A stretch of 64,000 bases of DNA from Pseudomonas sp. S35 (GTDB taxonomy: Bacteria; Pseudomonadota; Gammaproteobacteria; Pseudomonadales; Pseudomonadaceae), in assembly GCF_009866765.1 (NCBI RefSeq), contig NZ_CP019431.1:2108001-2172000 (forward strand), written 5' to 3'. This document shows positions 24,587 through 32,076 of the stretch, in pieces. The notes beneath the pieces were generated by a model. It had not been told where the DNA came from. It did not search any database and saw only the letters and a program-made list of their open reading frames with translations. Within the stretch, counting starts at the first letter, position 1. Each line of letters opens with the position of its first letter. The translations under genes and the position numbers were made by a program.

Positions 24587-24847
24587 TCAGTCCGGCTCGA
24601 ACTGCCGGGTGTGCGGATTGAAATGAAGCGCCTCGTCGGATGCTGTGATCGGCGTGAAGCCGTCCAGGTAGATGTTGTTGAGGTACTGGTCGCGGTAGGT
24701 CAGTGCCTGTCGCGCCTGTTCCTCGGTGAGACCGTTGTTGATGAAGTACTCCAGCATTTCCTCGTCCGAGGAAACTTCGTCGTTGGACAACTGCTCTTCA
24801 ACGAATGCCAACAGCGACCGCGGGAGCATTGCCAGGATCAGGCCCAT
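24587..24847 (-). CDS. Small acidic ICE protein
   Basis: An 86-residue protein, acidic in the centre (EEQLSNDEVSSDEEMLEYFINNGLTEEQARQALTYR), starting at ATG 24847 with CAGGAGA upstream. The middle resembles a small helix-turn-helix-like or UBA-like bundle but no family is certain. An acidic small protein on a mobile element might mimic DNA or act as an anti-restriction factor; that is speculation. Confidence 0.65.
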   Translation of the reverse strand: MGLILAMLPRSLLAFVEEQLSNDEVSSDEEMLEYFINNGLTEEQARQALTYRDQYLNNIYLDGFTPITASDEALHFNPHTRQFEPD

Positions 24848-24863
24848 GTCGGTTTCTCCTGGC

Positions 24864-25271
24864 TCAGGCCATCAGCGCCGCGGCGGGTGCCGTGGATGCC
24901 GTGGGCGTGCGCCGCCGTGCGTGGTAGGCGCGAACGCCTGCACGCCAGTCGGCCGACTGCTCCGGTGCGAGGTCCAGATAAGACAGCGGGCACGAGTAGT
25001 AGTACGGGTGCATGGATTCTTCCAGCGGCTTGTAGCCCCACTCGTTGCCGCTGCGTTCAAGCAGATCGCAGCGGATGTAGCGCAGGGACTGGCCCGGCGC
25101 GAGATCACGATGCACGCCTTCGACCTCGGCAGTCATTTCGACCACGGACCACAGCACGTTGCCGCGCAGGGCGTGAGCGATGACCTTCGCGCTTGCACGC
25201 TCGGTCTCTTGCGGTGCGATCAATTCCGCGATCAGTTCAGATCGCGATTGGGGCGAGAAATACCAGCCCAT
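24864..25271 (-). CDS. ICE hypothetical protein (possibly DUF6927)
   Basis: A 135-residue protein starting MGWYFSPQSRSELIAELIAP at ATG 25271, where TAGGAGG precedes it. Conserved-looking features are RGNVLWSVVEM, the run PYYYSCPLSYLDLAP and a basic C-terminal tail. This sequence type (MGWYFS... with CPLSYLDLAP) is common on Pseudomonas ICEs and I associate it with DUF6927, with moderate certainty. The role is unknown. It overlaps nothing; 16 bases separate it from the acidic small protein. Confidence 0.72.
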   Translation of the reverse strand: MGWYFSPQSRSELIAELIAPQETERASAKVIAHALRGNVLWSVVEMTAEVEGVHRDLAPGQSLRYIRCDLLERSGNEWGYKPLEESMHPYYYSCPLSYLDLAPEQSADWRAGVRAYHARRRTPTASTAPAAALMA

Positions 25272-25367
25272 GAGAGGCCTCCTAGAAAAGTGAAGCCGGA
25301 GGCCTCCCCGCATGGGAAAGGAACCCCGGCGGATGAATGAAGAACACCGGGGATGCGGTGTCTTTGA

Positions 25368-26054
25368 TCACACAGGTTGCAGTTCGGCCTGACGGCTCCA
25401 CTCTTGCGTCTTGAAGTTCAGCGCGAAGCCCAACTCGCCCAGACGGGCGATCTGCGCGCGCAGGGCGCGGCGGTCGATGGTCGAATCCAGCTTCACGGAC
25501 TCGCCCAGTGGCCACAGCCGGCCGAACAGCGCGGCGTCCGGATCTTCGGCGCTGCCGGGGGCAGCAGACGAAGACGAAGCGGGCGGCGGCGCATCCACAC
25601 CGAACGGCGTGGTATCGACCAGCGGGTCCGCCGATGCCTGCACGGGGGCAGGTTTGGCGGGGCGGGATGCTCTGGCCGGCTTTGCCGCCGGCTGCGTGCC
25701 CAGCTCTTCCTCGAGTGGATCGACGTCCTGGGAGGCGAAGCTGCGGGCTTCGTCACGGCTCAGTTTGTCGATGCCGTTGAGCGTCATTCCGTCGAGGCTG
25801 GCGCGGATCTCGAATCGCATGCCACCGCCAACTGGGTAGGACTTCGGGAAGATGTATCGGATGACGAATTCCCCGTCGTACTTACCCTCCGCGTATTGCT
25901 CCAGCTCGGGGTCTTTGACCTCAAACACACCGAGGTGCGTGGCGAGGCGTCCGACGGTAAACGGGCCGTTCTTTCCGCGGATGGTGCGCAGCGTGAGCTG
26001 GCCGGGAACAATGATGGGCGATACCGATTGCTCGGGCGCCGATGGGACTGCCAT
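25368..26054 (-). CDS. DUF3275 family ICE protein
   Basis: A 228-residue protein from ATG 26054 (AAGGAGAACCATC upstream). The N-terminal domain (PGQLTLRTIRGKNGPFTVGRLATHLGVFEVKDPELEQYAEGKYDGEFVIRYIFP) is the DUF3275 region, which has the look of a single-strand-binding OB-like fold. A disordered Pro/Ala/Ser linker and a short C-terminal domain (LWPLGESVKLDSTIDRRALRAQIARLGELGF) follow. The family is conserved in the accessory block of these ICEs and may help DNA replication or transfer; this is inferred. Confidence 0.85.
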   Translation of the reverse strand: MAVPSAPEQSVSPIIVPGQLTLRTIRGKNGPFTVGRLATHLGVFEVKDPELEQYAEGKYDGEFVIRYIFPKSYPVGGGMRFEIRASLDGMTLNGIDKLSRDEARSFASQDVDPLEEELGTQPAAKPARASRPAKPAPVQASADPLVDTTPFGVDAPPPASSSSAAPGSAEDPDAALFGRLWPLGESVKLDSTIDRRALRAQIARLGELGFALNFKTQEWSRQAELQPV

Positions 26055-26108
26055 GATGGTTCTCCTTGACGAATAGAAAAGGCAAGGCCCCGTGGGGGCC
26101 ATGCCGGA

Positions 26109-27032
26109 TCAGAACGAAGCAGCCAATGCCGGCTCCTGCTCCTCGACTTCACCTTCGGGCTCGCGCTCGGCGGGCTCGGCAGATTGGTCGGAAACGGCGT
26201 CGGCGGCAGTGTCGATGGCGGCTTCGGTCGCGGGTGCGTCCTTCACCGGTGCTGCCTCGGCTTGTGCCTGGCTCGTCGGATAGACCTGGGTGCCGTCGAT
26301 CTTGATCAGCCCGATGTGGACCAGCGTCGATTCCAGGCTCGCGGCCGGCTCCCCAGCGTGCTCGCCCTTGGTGCGGATATACGGATCGATCTTCATGTCG
26401 TTGAGACGGAAGGCGATCAGCACCTTGCGATCCCCTTCGATGGCCTGCACGCATCGGCGAACCAGATGCTCGGCTTCAGGGGTGGCGACGATCGTGTCGA
26501 AGTACCGATATTCCGGTTCGTCGACAGGTCCGGCCAGTGCGGCGATGGAGCAGGACAGGAACGGATCGCCCGCCTTGGGGGTGACGTCCTTCGGACGGTT
26601 GAGGTAGCCGATGCCACGGGTGATCAGCTCGTGCTGCTCGATCGAAGCCAATTCGGCCCGCTCGATCAGCTCGGCCTTGAGCAGTCGCGCCTTGAGGGAC
26701 GCGGCGGCCTTGCCCTGGTTCTCGCCCTTGTCGCGGATGTACGCATCGCCCCAGAGATCGCCGAGGCGGAAGCGCACCAGTGGGCGCTGCTTGGGATCGT
26801 CAACGCCGATGTAGCGCTGAACGAGCTTCTTGGCCTCGGCACCCGAGACCTTGACGTCGAAGTAGCGGTAGCTGGGGTCCCTGGCGGGGCCGACCAGCGC
26901 GGCGATGGTGCATGCCAGGAAAGGCTGCGCACGGCGGCCGCCCCTGACGGGCACTTCACGGGCACGTTGCAGATAGCCGATGCCCGAGGTGTGCAGATCG
27001 AAGTACGATTTCTCGTTAGACGTGGTGTTCAT
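26109..27032 (-). CDS. Tandem DUF3577 (STY4534-type) ICE protein
   Basis: A 307-residue protein starting MNTTSNEKSYFDLHTSGIGYL at ATG 27032. It contains two copies of the same domain, about residues 8-130 and 138-245: each has G-IGYL-R...F L-C-IAAL-GP-----YRYFD near its start and F RL-D---D-YIR-KGE--G--AASL near its end. DUF3577 proteins are usually single-domain, so this looks like internal duplication or fusion. The last 60 residues are acidic and disordered. The fold is thought to be OB-like with a DNA-linked role, which is inference. A structured leader element lies upstream. Confidence 0.87.
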   Translation of the reverse strand: MNTTSNEKSYFDLHTSGIGYLQRAREVPVRGGRRAQPFLACTIAALVGPARDPSYRYFDVKVSGAEAKKLVQRYIGVDDPKQRPLVRFRLGDLWGDAYIRDKGENQGKAAASLKARLLKAELIERAELASIEQHELITRGIGYLNRPKDVTPKAGDPFLSCSIAALAGPVDEPEYRYFDTIVATPEAEHLVRRCVQAIEGDRKVLIAFRLNDMKIDPYIRTKGEHAGEPAASLESTLVHIGLIKIDGTQVYPTSQAQAEAAPVKDAPATEAAIDTAADAVSDQSAEPAEREPEGEVEEQEPALAASF

Positions 27033-27109
27033 GGTGAATCTCCATAGGGAAGAAGCGGAGACACACCAAGCCCGCGCAAGCGGGGAAGGGTGCGTAACCC
27101 CGCGATGGG

Positions 27110-27290
27110 TTGATAAGGCGAAAGCATCCGCCACCGGACAGGCCGGCGGTCGCTCGCAGATGGATGCTGTGCGAGCTGGCTCGGTCACGCAGCGGGAGCT
27201 GCGCCGCAACCTCGAAGACCGATGGTTGCCTGGCATGTCGCTGACAACGTCAGCAGGCATGGAGGCAGCATGTCCGGGCCTCACTCTCGG
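27110..27290 (-). ncRNA. Structured leader element, copy 1 (upstream of DUF3577)
   Basis: Located in the 5' leader of the DUF3577 gene. Two stems, given on the plus strand: CGCAGC-GGGA-GCTGCG at 27188-27203, then CCTCGAA at 27210-27216, then GCTGAC-AAC-GTCAGC at 27240-27254. Two other copies keep the same spacing and the CCT(C/T)GAA core while the stem bases change together. A DUF3577-associated RNA motif has been proposed from comparative genomics, as I recall; I could not compare it directly. A cis-acting RNA is likely, though binding sites for an element protein are possible. Confidence 0.6.
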
Positions 27291-27587
27291 GGCAGCAATG
27301 AATCGGCAATCGAGCGCCTCCCTTTGTCCACGGCGACCAGCGTCTGCCACAGCAGCAGCTGCGGTGGCGATGGCTTCATCAGAAAATATTCTGAGAATTC
27401 AGCTAGTTGGCGCGTGGCGTAGTCCAACCCCCGCACCGGGGGATTTCCTAAAGTTGTGGTCAGGCATAGTTTCGGTAAAGTGATGCGGCGCGGGCCTCAC
27501 TCTGGAGCAGTCATGGCTAACTATGCAAATGCTCAAGCGCTACCCCTACCTTCGCGCACTTGTCTTAACCTACAGAGGAAGTTCGTT
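27291..27587. other. Gap between leader element and lipoprotein gene
   Basis: About 300 bases without a convincing gene. GC falls sharply toward the lipoprotein gene, for example around CAGAAAATATTCTGAGAATTCAG near 27380-27402, suggesting that the left border of foreign DNA lies here. Promoter elements for the plus-strand lipoprotein gene must lie in this gap, but I cannot point to a clear -35/-10 pair. Confidence 0.4.
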
Positions 27588-28214
27588 TTGCATACCGCCA
27601 TCAAGATCGTCGCCATCAGCAGCCTTGCCTTTACGCTTGCCGCATGCGGCGGCGCCAAAGACGCCAACAAGAGCAACTTCAGCAAGGCTATCCAGGCGTA
27701 CCTGGACACTCGGAAGGGCCTATGCGCTGCGATTCCTGCAAAGGGCTTGCCGTTCACCCTGGCGAATCAAGATATGTTGAGCGCCCAGAACAAGAAGCGC
27801 GCCGATGCGCTGGTCGATGCCGGGCTGCTGACGAAGCGAGACACCGAAGTCAAAGCCATGTTCGGCAACAAGATGGATCCGGCCACCGAGTACCAAATCA
27901 CTGATATCGGCAAGAAATTCCTCGTCGCCAATGGTGCGAACACGCTGGCTGGACAAGATGCCTTCTGCACCGGCAAGTACACCGTCGTGGAAGTGGACAA
28001 CTTCACTGAACCCAGCGACATGATGGGCGTAAGGCTGTCGCAGGTGAACTATCGCTACAAGGTGGATGGTGCAGATGACTGGGCCAAATCGGAAGTCATG
28101 CGTGCCAATTACAAGAATTTTGCGGAACAGACTCAGGGAGATGTACAGGCCAAGGCGGCAGTCATCCTGACCAACGATGGGTGGATGCACGAGCGCCTAT
28201 TCAAGCGTGGATAA
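27588..28214 (+). CDS. Putative lipoprotein, inserted in the accessory block
   Basis: A 208-residue lipoprotein if translation starts at TTG 27588, which has AGAGGAAG six bases upstream and gives a perfect export signal (HTAIKIVAISSLAFTLAACGG, lipobox LAAC). A longer frame upstream exists but would bury the signal. The mature part is soluble and mixed alpha/beta with no family I recognise. It is transcribed against all neighbouring ICE genes, has its own strong terminator and lies beside a truncated DUF3085 gene, so it is best seen as inserted cargo. Surface exclusion or immunity would be typical jobs but neither is shown. Confidence 0.75.
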   Translation: MHTAIKIVAISSLAFTLAACGGAKDANKSNFSKAIQAYLDTRKGLCAAIPAKGLPFTLANQDMLSAQNKKRADALVDAGLLTKRDTEVKAMFGNKMDPATEYQITDIGKKFLVANGANTLAGQDAFCTGKYTVVEVDNFTEPSDMMGVRLSQVNYRYKVDGADDWAKSEVMRANYKNFAEQTQGDVQAKAAVILTNDGWMHERLFKRG

Positions 28215-28236
28215 ATAGCTCTGAACCAGTTCTACG

Positions 28237-28275
28237 AAAAGCCCTTCATCAATGATTGAAGGGCTTTTTTCTTTT
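28237..28275 (+). terminator. Intrinsic terminator of the lipoprotein gene
   Basis: AGCCCTTCA and its complement TGAAGGGCT form a 9-bp stem with an eight-base loop, followed by TTTTTCTTTT. The A-run before the stem means it could also act in the opposite direction. Confidence 0.85.
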
Positions 28276-28286
28276 GGACTACTGCA

Positions 28287-28412
28287 TCAATGCTCGGACC
28301 GGTCCGGATGCTGGCCCACTCCCTGGTCCTTAACCAGCATGACGCGACATTGACTGTCGATCGCCTCGGTCAACACGGGGCGCAGGTCGGAGCTTTTAAA
28401 TCGCAGTGACAT
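28287..28412 (-). pseudogene. Truncated DUF3085 protein remnant
   Basis: A 41-codon frame starting MSLRFKSSDLRPVLTEAIDSQCRVMLVKDQGV at ATG 28412, behind a good AGGAGA site. This N-terminus matches DUF3085 ICE proteins, which normally continue for 80 or more residues after VKD-GV. Here it diverges at once into GQHPDRSEH and stops 12 bases from the lipoprotein terminator. The 3' part was evidently lost when the lipoprotein cargo entered. Confidence 0.6.
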
Positions 28413-28554
28413 GGTTGAAATCTCCTATGTGGAATAGAGAAAAGGCCCTCCACCCGGAGTGGATGGAGAGCCTGTGGGGCACAAGGCAGAGGGACTGAAA
28501 CGCCGTGACGGGGGATCGGTCAGCCGAAGAACCGTCTGGCTTCGGTGCCGTGCG

Positions 28555-29367
28555 TCATGCCGGCAGTGCCTGGCGTGGTCGAGCCGCCTTCGCGTCGATG
28601 ACACTCACGTCGATCAGGCGCCAACGCCCGTCATCGATGAGTCGCTCCAGCACTTCGCCGAGCATGTCGAAATACACCTCGTCATGCCGATCGACCAATT
28701 CGCCGTCTCGGTGCAGCTCCACCACGTAGGTATCCCCCGCGCGGTCGTACAGCACCGTCACCCGGCCCTCGAACTTCGCGGTTGAGACCGCGAAGCTGAT
28801 CGCGGGGGGCGTCTCGATGATCTTGGACGGCTTCGGATCGACCCAGGAGAAATCCCGAGCGCCCGCATCGACCAGCATGTGGGTAATGCGTCGGAAACCA
28901 TCGGGCGCCGGCATTTCCTCCAGTTGCTCGATGAGCTGGCCCAGTTCCATGCACTGCGGCGTGGGGATGGGCAGCTTGGCGGGCGCGGAGCCAAGGATGT
29001 GCGTCTTGACGGTGTAGGGAATGCCGGCGGACGTCATCTCGGTGCGTATTTCCGGAGTGTCCGCGCGCAGTCCGTCGAAACGGCGCCGCGCGTAGGGTTG
29101 GACATGCACCTTGGCGCCTTCGGCGGGAACGACGGTCACCAGTTTGGGATCGAGCACAGCGAACTCGCTGGGCTTGAGCTTGACGACGATGGCGTCATCT
29201 GTCGCCATTACGACGCGCCCATCGAAGGGCATGGGATCGATGGCGAAGCCCAATGTCGAAGACTGCGGCTGATCATCGAACACGCGGTACTTGAACGACC
29301 GCACGTTGCGGGGAACATGGCCTGCGACAAGCGAAGGCATCATGGATTTGATGAGGGAACGGTCCAT
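28555..29367 (-). CDS. ICE hypothetical protein
   Basis: A 270-residue protein starting MDRSLIKSMMPSLVAGHVPRNVRSFKYRVFDDQ at ATG 29367 (AAGGAGATTCCC upstream). It has no signal or membrane segment. The N-terminal half looks beta-rich; the C-terminal part (KFEGRVTVLYDRAGDTYVVELHRDGELVDRHDEVYFDMLGEVLERLIDDGRWRLIDVSVI) alternates strand and helix. I do not recognise a named domain. A copy of the structured leader element lies before it. Confidence 0.72.
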   Translation of the reverse strand: MDRSLIKSMMPSLVAGHVPRNVRSFKYRVFDDQPQSSTLGFAIDPMPFDGRVVMATDDAIVVKLKPSEFAVLDPKLVTVVPAEGAKVHVQPYARRRFDGLRADTPEIRTEMTSAGIPYTVKTHILGSAPAKLPIPTPQCMELGQLIEQLEEMPAPDGFRRITHMLVDAGARDFSWVDPKPSKIIETPPAISFAVSTAKFEGRVTVLYDRAGDTYVVELHRDGELVDRHDEVYFDMLGEVLERLIDDGRWRLIDVSVIDAKAARPRQALPA

Positions 29368-29439
29368 GGGAATCTCCTTGAGGAAGAAACAAGGGATTCC
29401 CCGCCCGCAAGGGAGAGGTACCTTGTGGATGGCGTGGAT

Positions 29440-29560
29440 GGACGCGGATGCGTCCGTGGAAAGAAACGACCAGTGCGGTTTCCCGCACCTGCAGCCTTGA
29501 AGGTCTTGGCGGCCTGGGCATGTGTCGGCAACGCCGACGAACATGGGAAAAGAATGGCCT
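29440..29560 (-). ncRNA. Structured leader element, copy 2
   Basis: On the plus strand: stem GTGCGG-TTTC-CCGCAC at 29473-29488, core CCTTGAA at 29495-29501, stem GTCGGC-AAC-GCCGAC at 29524-29538. Spacing matches the other two copies to within a few bases, while both stems differ in sequence with pairing kept. It lies 70-190 bases upstream of the gene starting at 29367. A short hairpin (GGACGC/GCGTCC) stands at its gene-proximal edge. Confidence 0.6.
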
Positions 29561-29660
29561 CGGAGTGAGCGTCCCGCCCGTAGGAAACGGCACCGTCTCG
29601 CGCCCGCTTTCCAGCGCTGCGGGCAAGAAAAAGCCCCTCGGTTGAGGGGCTGGTGTGGGG

Positions 29661-29943
29661 TCAGGCGTCGTACACGAAACAGTGCATGCGCTGCCGTGGA
29701 AAGAAAACGTGCTTCCAACAATCACCGCTGGTGTTGCCGCCGTCGAACACCACCATCTCGTAGCGGTCGATGCCGGTGTTCACAAGGTCCAGCGTATTGA
29801 TGTGGCGCATGTGCAGCTTGCCCTTGTCGCGCTCGAACACCAGGGTCTGGCCGATGGCATCACCCATGGCACATGGCATTGACGCAGGCCTTGAAGTGCT
29901 GTTCGAAATCCTGGGCGAAGGGAGTCATGAGGTCGGGGAACAT
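29661..29943 (-). pseudogene. Frameshifted small ICE gene (7-bp duplication)
   Basis: Starting from ATG 29943 (CACAGGAGCAACCCC upstream) the frame reads MFPDLMTPFAQDFEQHFKACVNAM and then stops. A second frame continues from there (GDAIGQTLVFERDKGKLHMRHINTLDLVNTGIDRYEMVVFDGGNTSGDCWKHVFF). Between them a 7-bp tandem duplication (GCCATGT followed by GCCATGG) shifts the frame. Removing one copy restores a 91-residue protein. No function is known. The stop is followed by a hairpin plus T-run. Confidence 0.62.
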
Positions 29944-30039
29944 GGGGTTGCTCCTGTGAAAATGAAACAGCCCGACTCCCTTTTGGGGAGACGGGCTGGC
30001 ATGGATGATGAAAAGGAAGGTTGACGCAGTGCGCAGCCG

Positions 30040-30777
30040 CTAGGACTCGCTCAGCGGAAGCCCCTGCAACACTGGCGCGTCGGCGTCCAGGATGAGAATG
30101 CGCACGTCGGCCTGGCCTGCGAGTTCAAGGATATGTGCCAAGTCTTCCGGCATGCCCTTGCTCCGATGCTCCTGCCAAAGTTGCGCGGCAGTAATACCCT
30201 CGGCGTCGTCCAGGTGCTCCTCCGTCCAGGGCGTGGAGATCAGCTTGACGCCGATCGCTGGGCTGTACGGAACGCGGAAGGCGATGAACAGCAACGCCTC
30301 TGGCGTGGCAAGATCCGCGAGATTCGCCAGATAGTGCCAGGCTTCCTCGGTGATATGGTCAGTGCTGATTTCCCAGCACCGGCTGTAGAAGCCGGTCTCG
30401 AAACTCAGACGCTGTACCACTTCCCGCGCGGCCTCAGCCGAGTAGGTATCACCGATGTGAACCGGGCGCCCGTCGAAGCCGTCGCCATGGATGCCATACA
30501 CCACGGCACCAACCACACCGTCGCCGCAGAGGTCTTCAACAGCATCGCATTCGGCCATCAGTTCGTCGCTGATGGCGTTAGAGCCATTTTTGATCAACGC
30601 CAACTCGCTGGTGACGATGCAAGGCGATGAAATCAGGTCGTTGTCGGAAAGGTGTGCTTGGCTCGCGTGGATGGATCGCCAGACATGCGGGCTTCCGTCC
30701 CCGTAGCTGATGCACAGCGTTCGGACGATTTTCAGATTCCAGTAGCCGCGTACAAAGGGGTTGGGATTCTGGGTCAT
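30040..30777 (-). CDS. DUF5983-type ICE hypothetical protein
   Basis: A 245-residue soluble protein starting MTQNPNPFVRGYWNLKIVRTLCISYGDGSPHVWRS. It has no transmembrane or signal sequence. The N-terminal third resembles short DUF5983-type proteins common on these ICEs; the C-terminal part ends in RILILDADAPVLQGLPLSES. Function unknown. A perfect hairpin lies between its start and the upstream gene, and CTGGAGAAATCCC precedes the ATG. Confidence 0.72.
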   Translation of the reverse strand: MTQNPNPFVRGYWNLKIVRTLCISYGDGSPHVWRSIHASQAHLSDNDLISSPCIVTSELALIKNGSNAISDELMAECDAVEDLCGDGVVGAVVYGIHGDGFDGRPVHIGDTYSAEAAREVVQRLSFETGFYSRCWEISTDHITEEAWHYLANLADLATPEALLFIAFRVPYSPAIGVKLISTPWTEEHLDDAEGITAAQLWQEHRSKGMPEDLAHILELAGQADVRILILDADAPVLQGLPLSES

Positions 30778-30988
30778 GGGATTTCTCCAGATCGGATAAT
30801 GGAGCCAATTCCCGTCACCGGGAATTGGCCCCGGTGGATTGAAGTGGAAAAGTCGTCAGGCGGCACTGATCGATGGCTTTGGGCCAATCGGCGCTGGCTG
30901 ACAGAGGGGAAATTGAGGGGCATGGCTTGGTGGCGCATGTCCCTCATGGGGTAGCGAACGAAAAGGCGGTGATATGCCGGAGACCGTC

Positions 30989-31381
30989 TCACCAACCGCT
31001 GTAGTTCACCAGCAGGTCGGCGATGACCTTGCGGCGTTGCAGATCGAGACCGTCGAAGTCCGACAGTCCGTGGAAGTGGCAGCGCTTGAGCATGGCTCCA
31101 CCCTCGTGCGCGTTGTAGAAGCTGAACATGGCGGACAGGAACATTCGTTCTCCGCTGCTCAGGACGTCGAGAGCGTCGCTGGCACGCAGCATGTCGGGAC
31201 GCAGATCCCACTTGCTCTTGGCCTGGTTCAGGCCTTCGCGCATGCCGTCGCCAAACCATTGCGGGCCGGCGATCTCGACACCGCGCTTCCAGGCCTCGAA
31301 GAAGGCTTGGGGCGCGGCGGCGAAATGCTGTTGTTCTCGCGTGATCTGATCGACGATCTCCGGTGGCAAAAGCTGGTTCAT
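30989..31381 (-). CDS. ICE hypothetical protein
   Basis: A 130-residue protein starting MNQLLPPEIVDQITREQQHFAAAP at ATG 31381, with ACAGGAGG upstream. Mostly helical, with FLSAMFSFYNAHEGGAMLKRC and a C-terminal LQRRKVIADLLVNYSGW. No recognised domain and no membrane segment. It lies 21 bases after the small gene at 31403-31615, so both probably share a transcript led by structured element copy 3. Confidence 0.7.
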   Translation of the reverse strand: MNQLLPPEIVDQITREQQHFAAAPQAFFEAWKRGVEIAGPQWFGDGMREGLNQAKSKWDLRPDMLRASDALDVLSSGERMFLSAMFSFYNAHEGGAMLKRCHFHGLSDFDGLDLQRRKVIADLLVNYSGW

Positions 31382-31402
31382 CACATGGTTCCTCCTGTTG
31401 GA

Positions 31403-31615
31403 TTAGGGAATGGCGTACTGAGACCAGCCGCCTCTTTCGAGGGCACGTTGGGCCGCGGCGTAACTGCGGAAGTACTCGCGGGATTCCCGAGAAACGGGAC
31501 CCTCGATATCGCGTGTGCCGATGTAGTGGCCTGCGCCGCTCTGCAGGACTTCGAGCGGCAGTAACTTGCCGCCATAGATCAAGGCTAATTGGCCGAAAGA
31601 GGGTTGTTGGGACAT
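31403..31615 (-). CDS. Small ICE hypothetical protein (70 residues)
   Basis: Starts MSQQPSFGQLALIYGGKLLPLEVLQSGAGHYIGT at ATG 31615, behind CTAGGAGC. The C-terminus EYFRSYAAAQRALERGGWSQ looks helical. A KLLPLEVLQS-GHYIGT pattern occurs in small proteins of ICEs and plasmids without known function. Structured element copy 3 lies upstream. Confidence 0.65.
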   Translation of the reverse strand: MSQQPSFGQLALIYGGKLLPLEVLQSGAGHYIGTRDIEGPVSRESREYFRSYAAAQRALERGGWSQYAIP

Positions 31616-31679
31616 GAGTGGGCTCCTAGGAAAAGCGGGGCCTTGTCCCTCACGGGGATGGCAGCTCCCGCTCGCGGTT

Positions 31680-31830
31680 GAAAAGAACGCATCAGCGTCA
31701 CAAGACGCGCGTCCGCAGACTCGATGCGACGGCGGACTGGTGGCTAGCGCGGGGAAACCCCGCGGCGGCCTCGAAACCCAGGCTGCTGGCATGGTGCTGA
31801 CGGATCAGCGACACATGCGGGCAGCGTCGC
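31680..31830 (-). ncRNA. Structured leader element, copy 3
   Basis: On the plus strand: stem CGCGGGG-AAA-CCCCGCG at 31748-31764, core CCTCGAA at 31769-31775, stem GCTGA-CGGA-TCAGC at 31796-31809. The layout equals copies 1 and 2. Upstream similarity also extends to a GCATC-GC-----CA--GAC pattern near 31689. It lies 65-215 bases upstream of ATG 31615 and overlaps the out-of-family tail of the broken methyltransferase gene. Confidence 0.6.
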
Positions 31831-32076
31831 GCGTGGGCCGAGCCACGTCAGCGGAAAATCGGAACCCGTTCCGGTCCCGATTGATGGCCGCGAAAAAGAA
31901 AGCCCGGCTCGAAATGGCGGGTGGCGCGGGTGGAACGGGAACGGTTCGATTTCGGCAAACCAGGCGGCATCAAGGCCGAGAGGTTGCCAGGCGAGGCTGA
32001 CGGCCTCGATGCCGCTGCACACGCTGCCGTAGAGCAGTGGCGTGTTACGCGGCGTATCGCAGCGTTGGGGGTTCAT
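31744..32076 (-). pseudogene. Truncated DNA cytosine methyltransferase remnant
   Basis: From ATG 32076 (ACAGGAGATCCGAC upstream) the frame reads MNPQRCDTPRNTPLLYGSVCSGIEAVSLAWQPLGLDAAWFAEIEPFP. This is the first motif of C5-cytosine methyltransferases (SVCSGIEA) plus the acidic second motif. After about 47 residues the sequence loses all similarity and runs into the structured element. The catalytic PCQ motif and target-recognition region are absent, so no active enzyme can be made. Confidence 0.68.
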
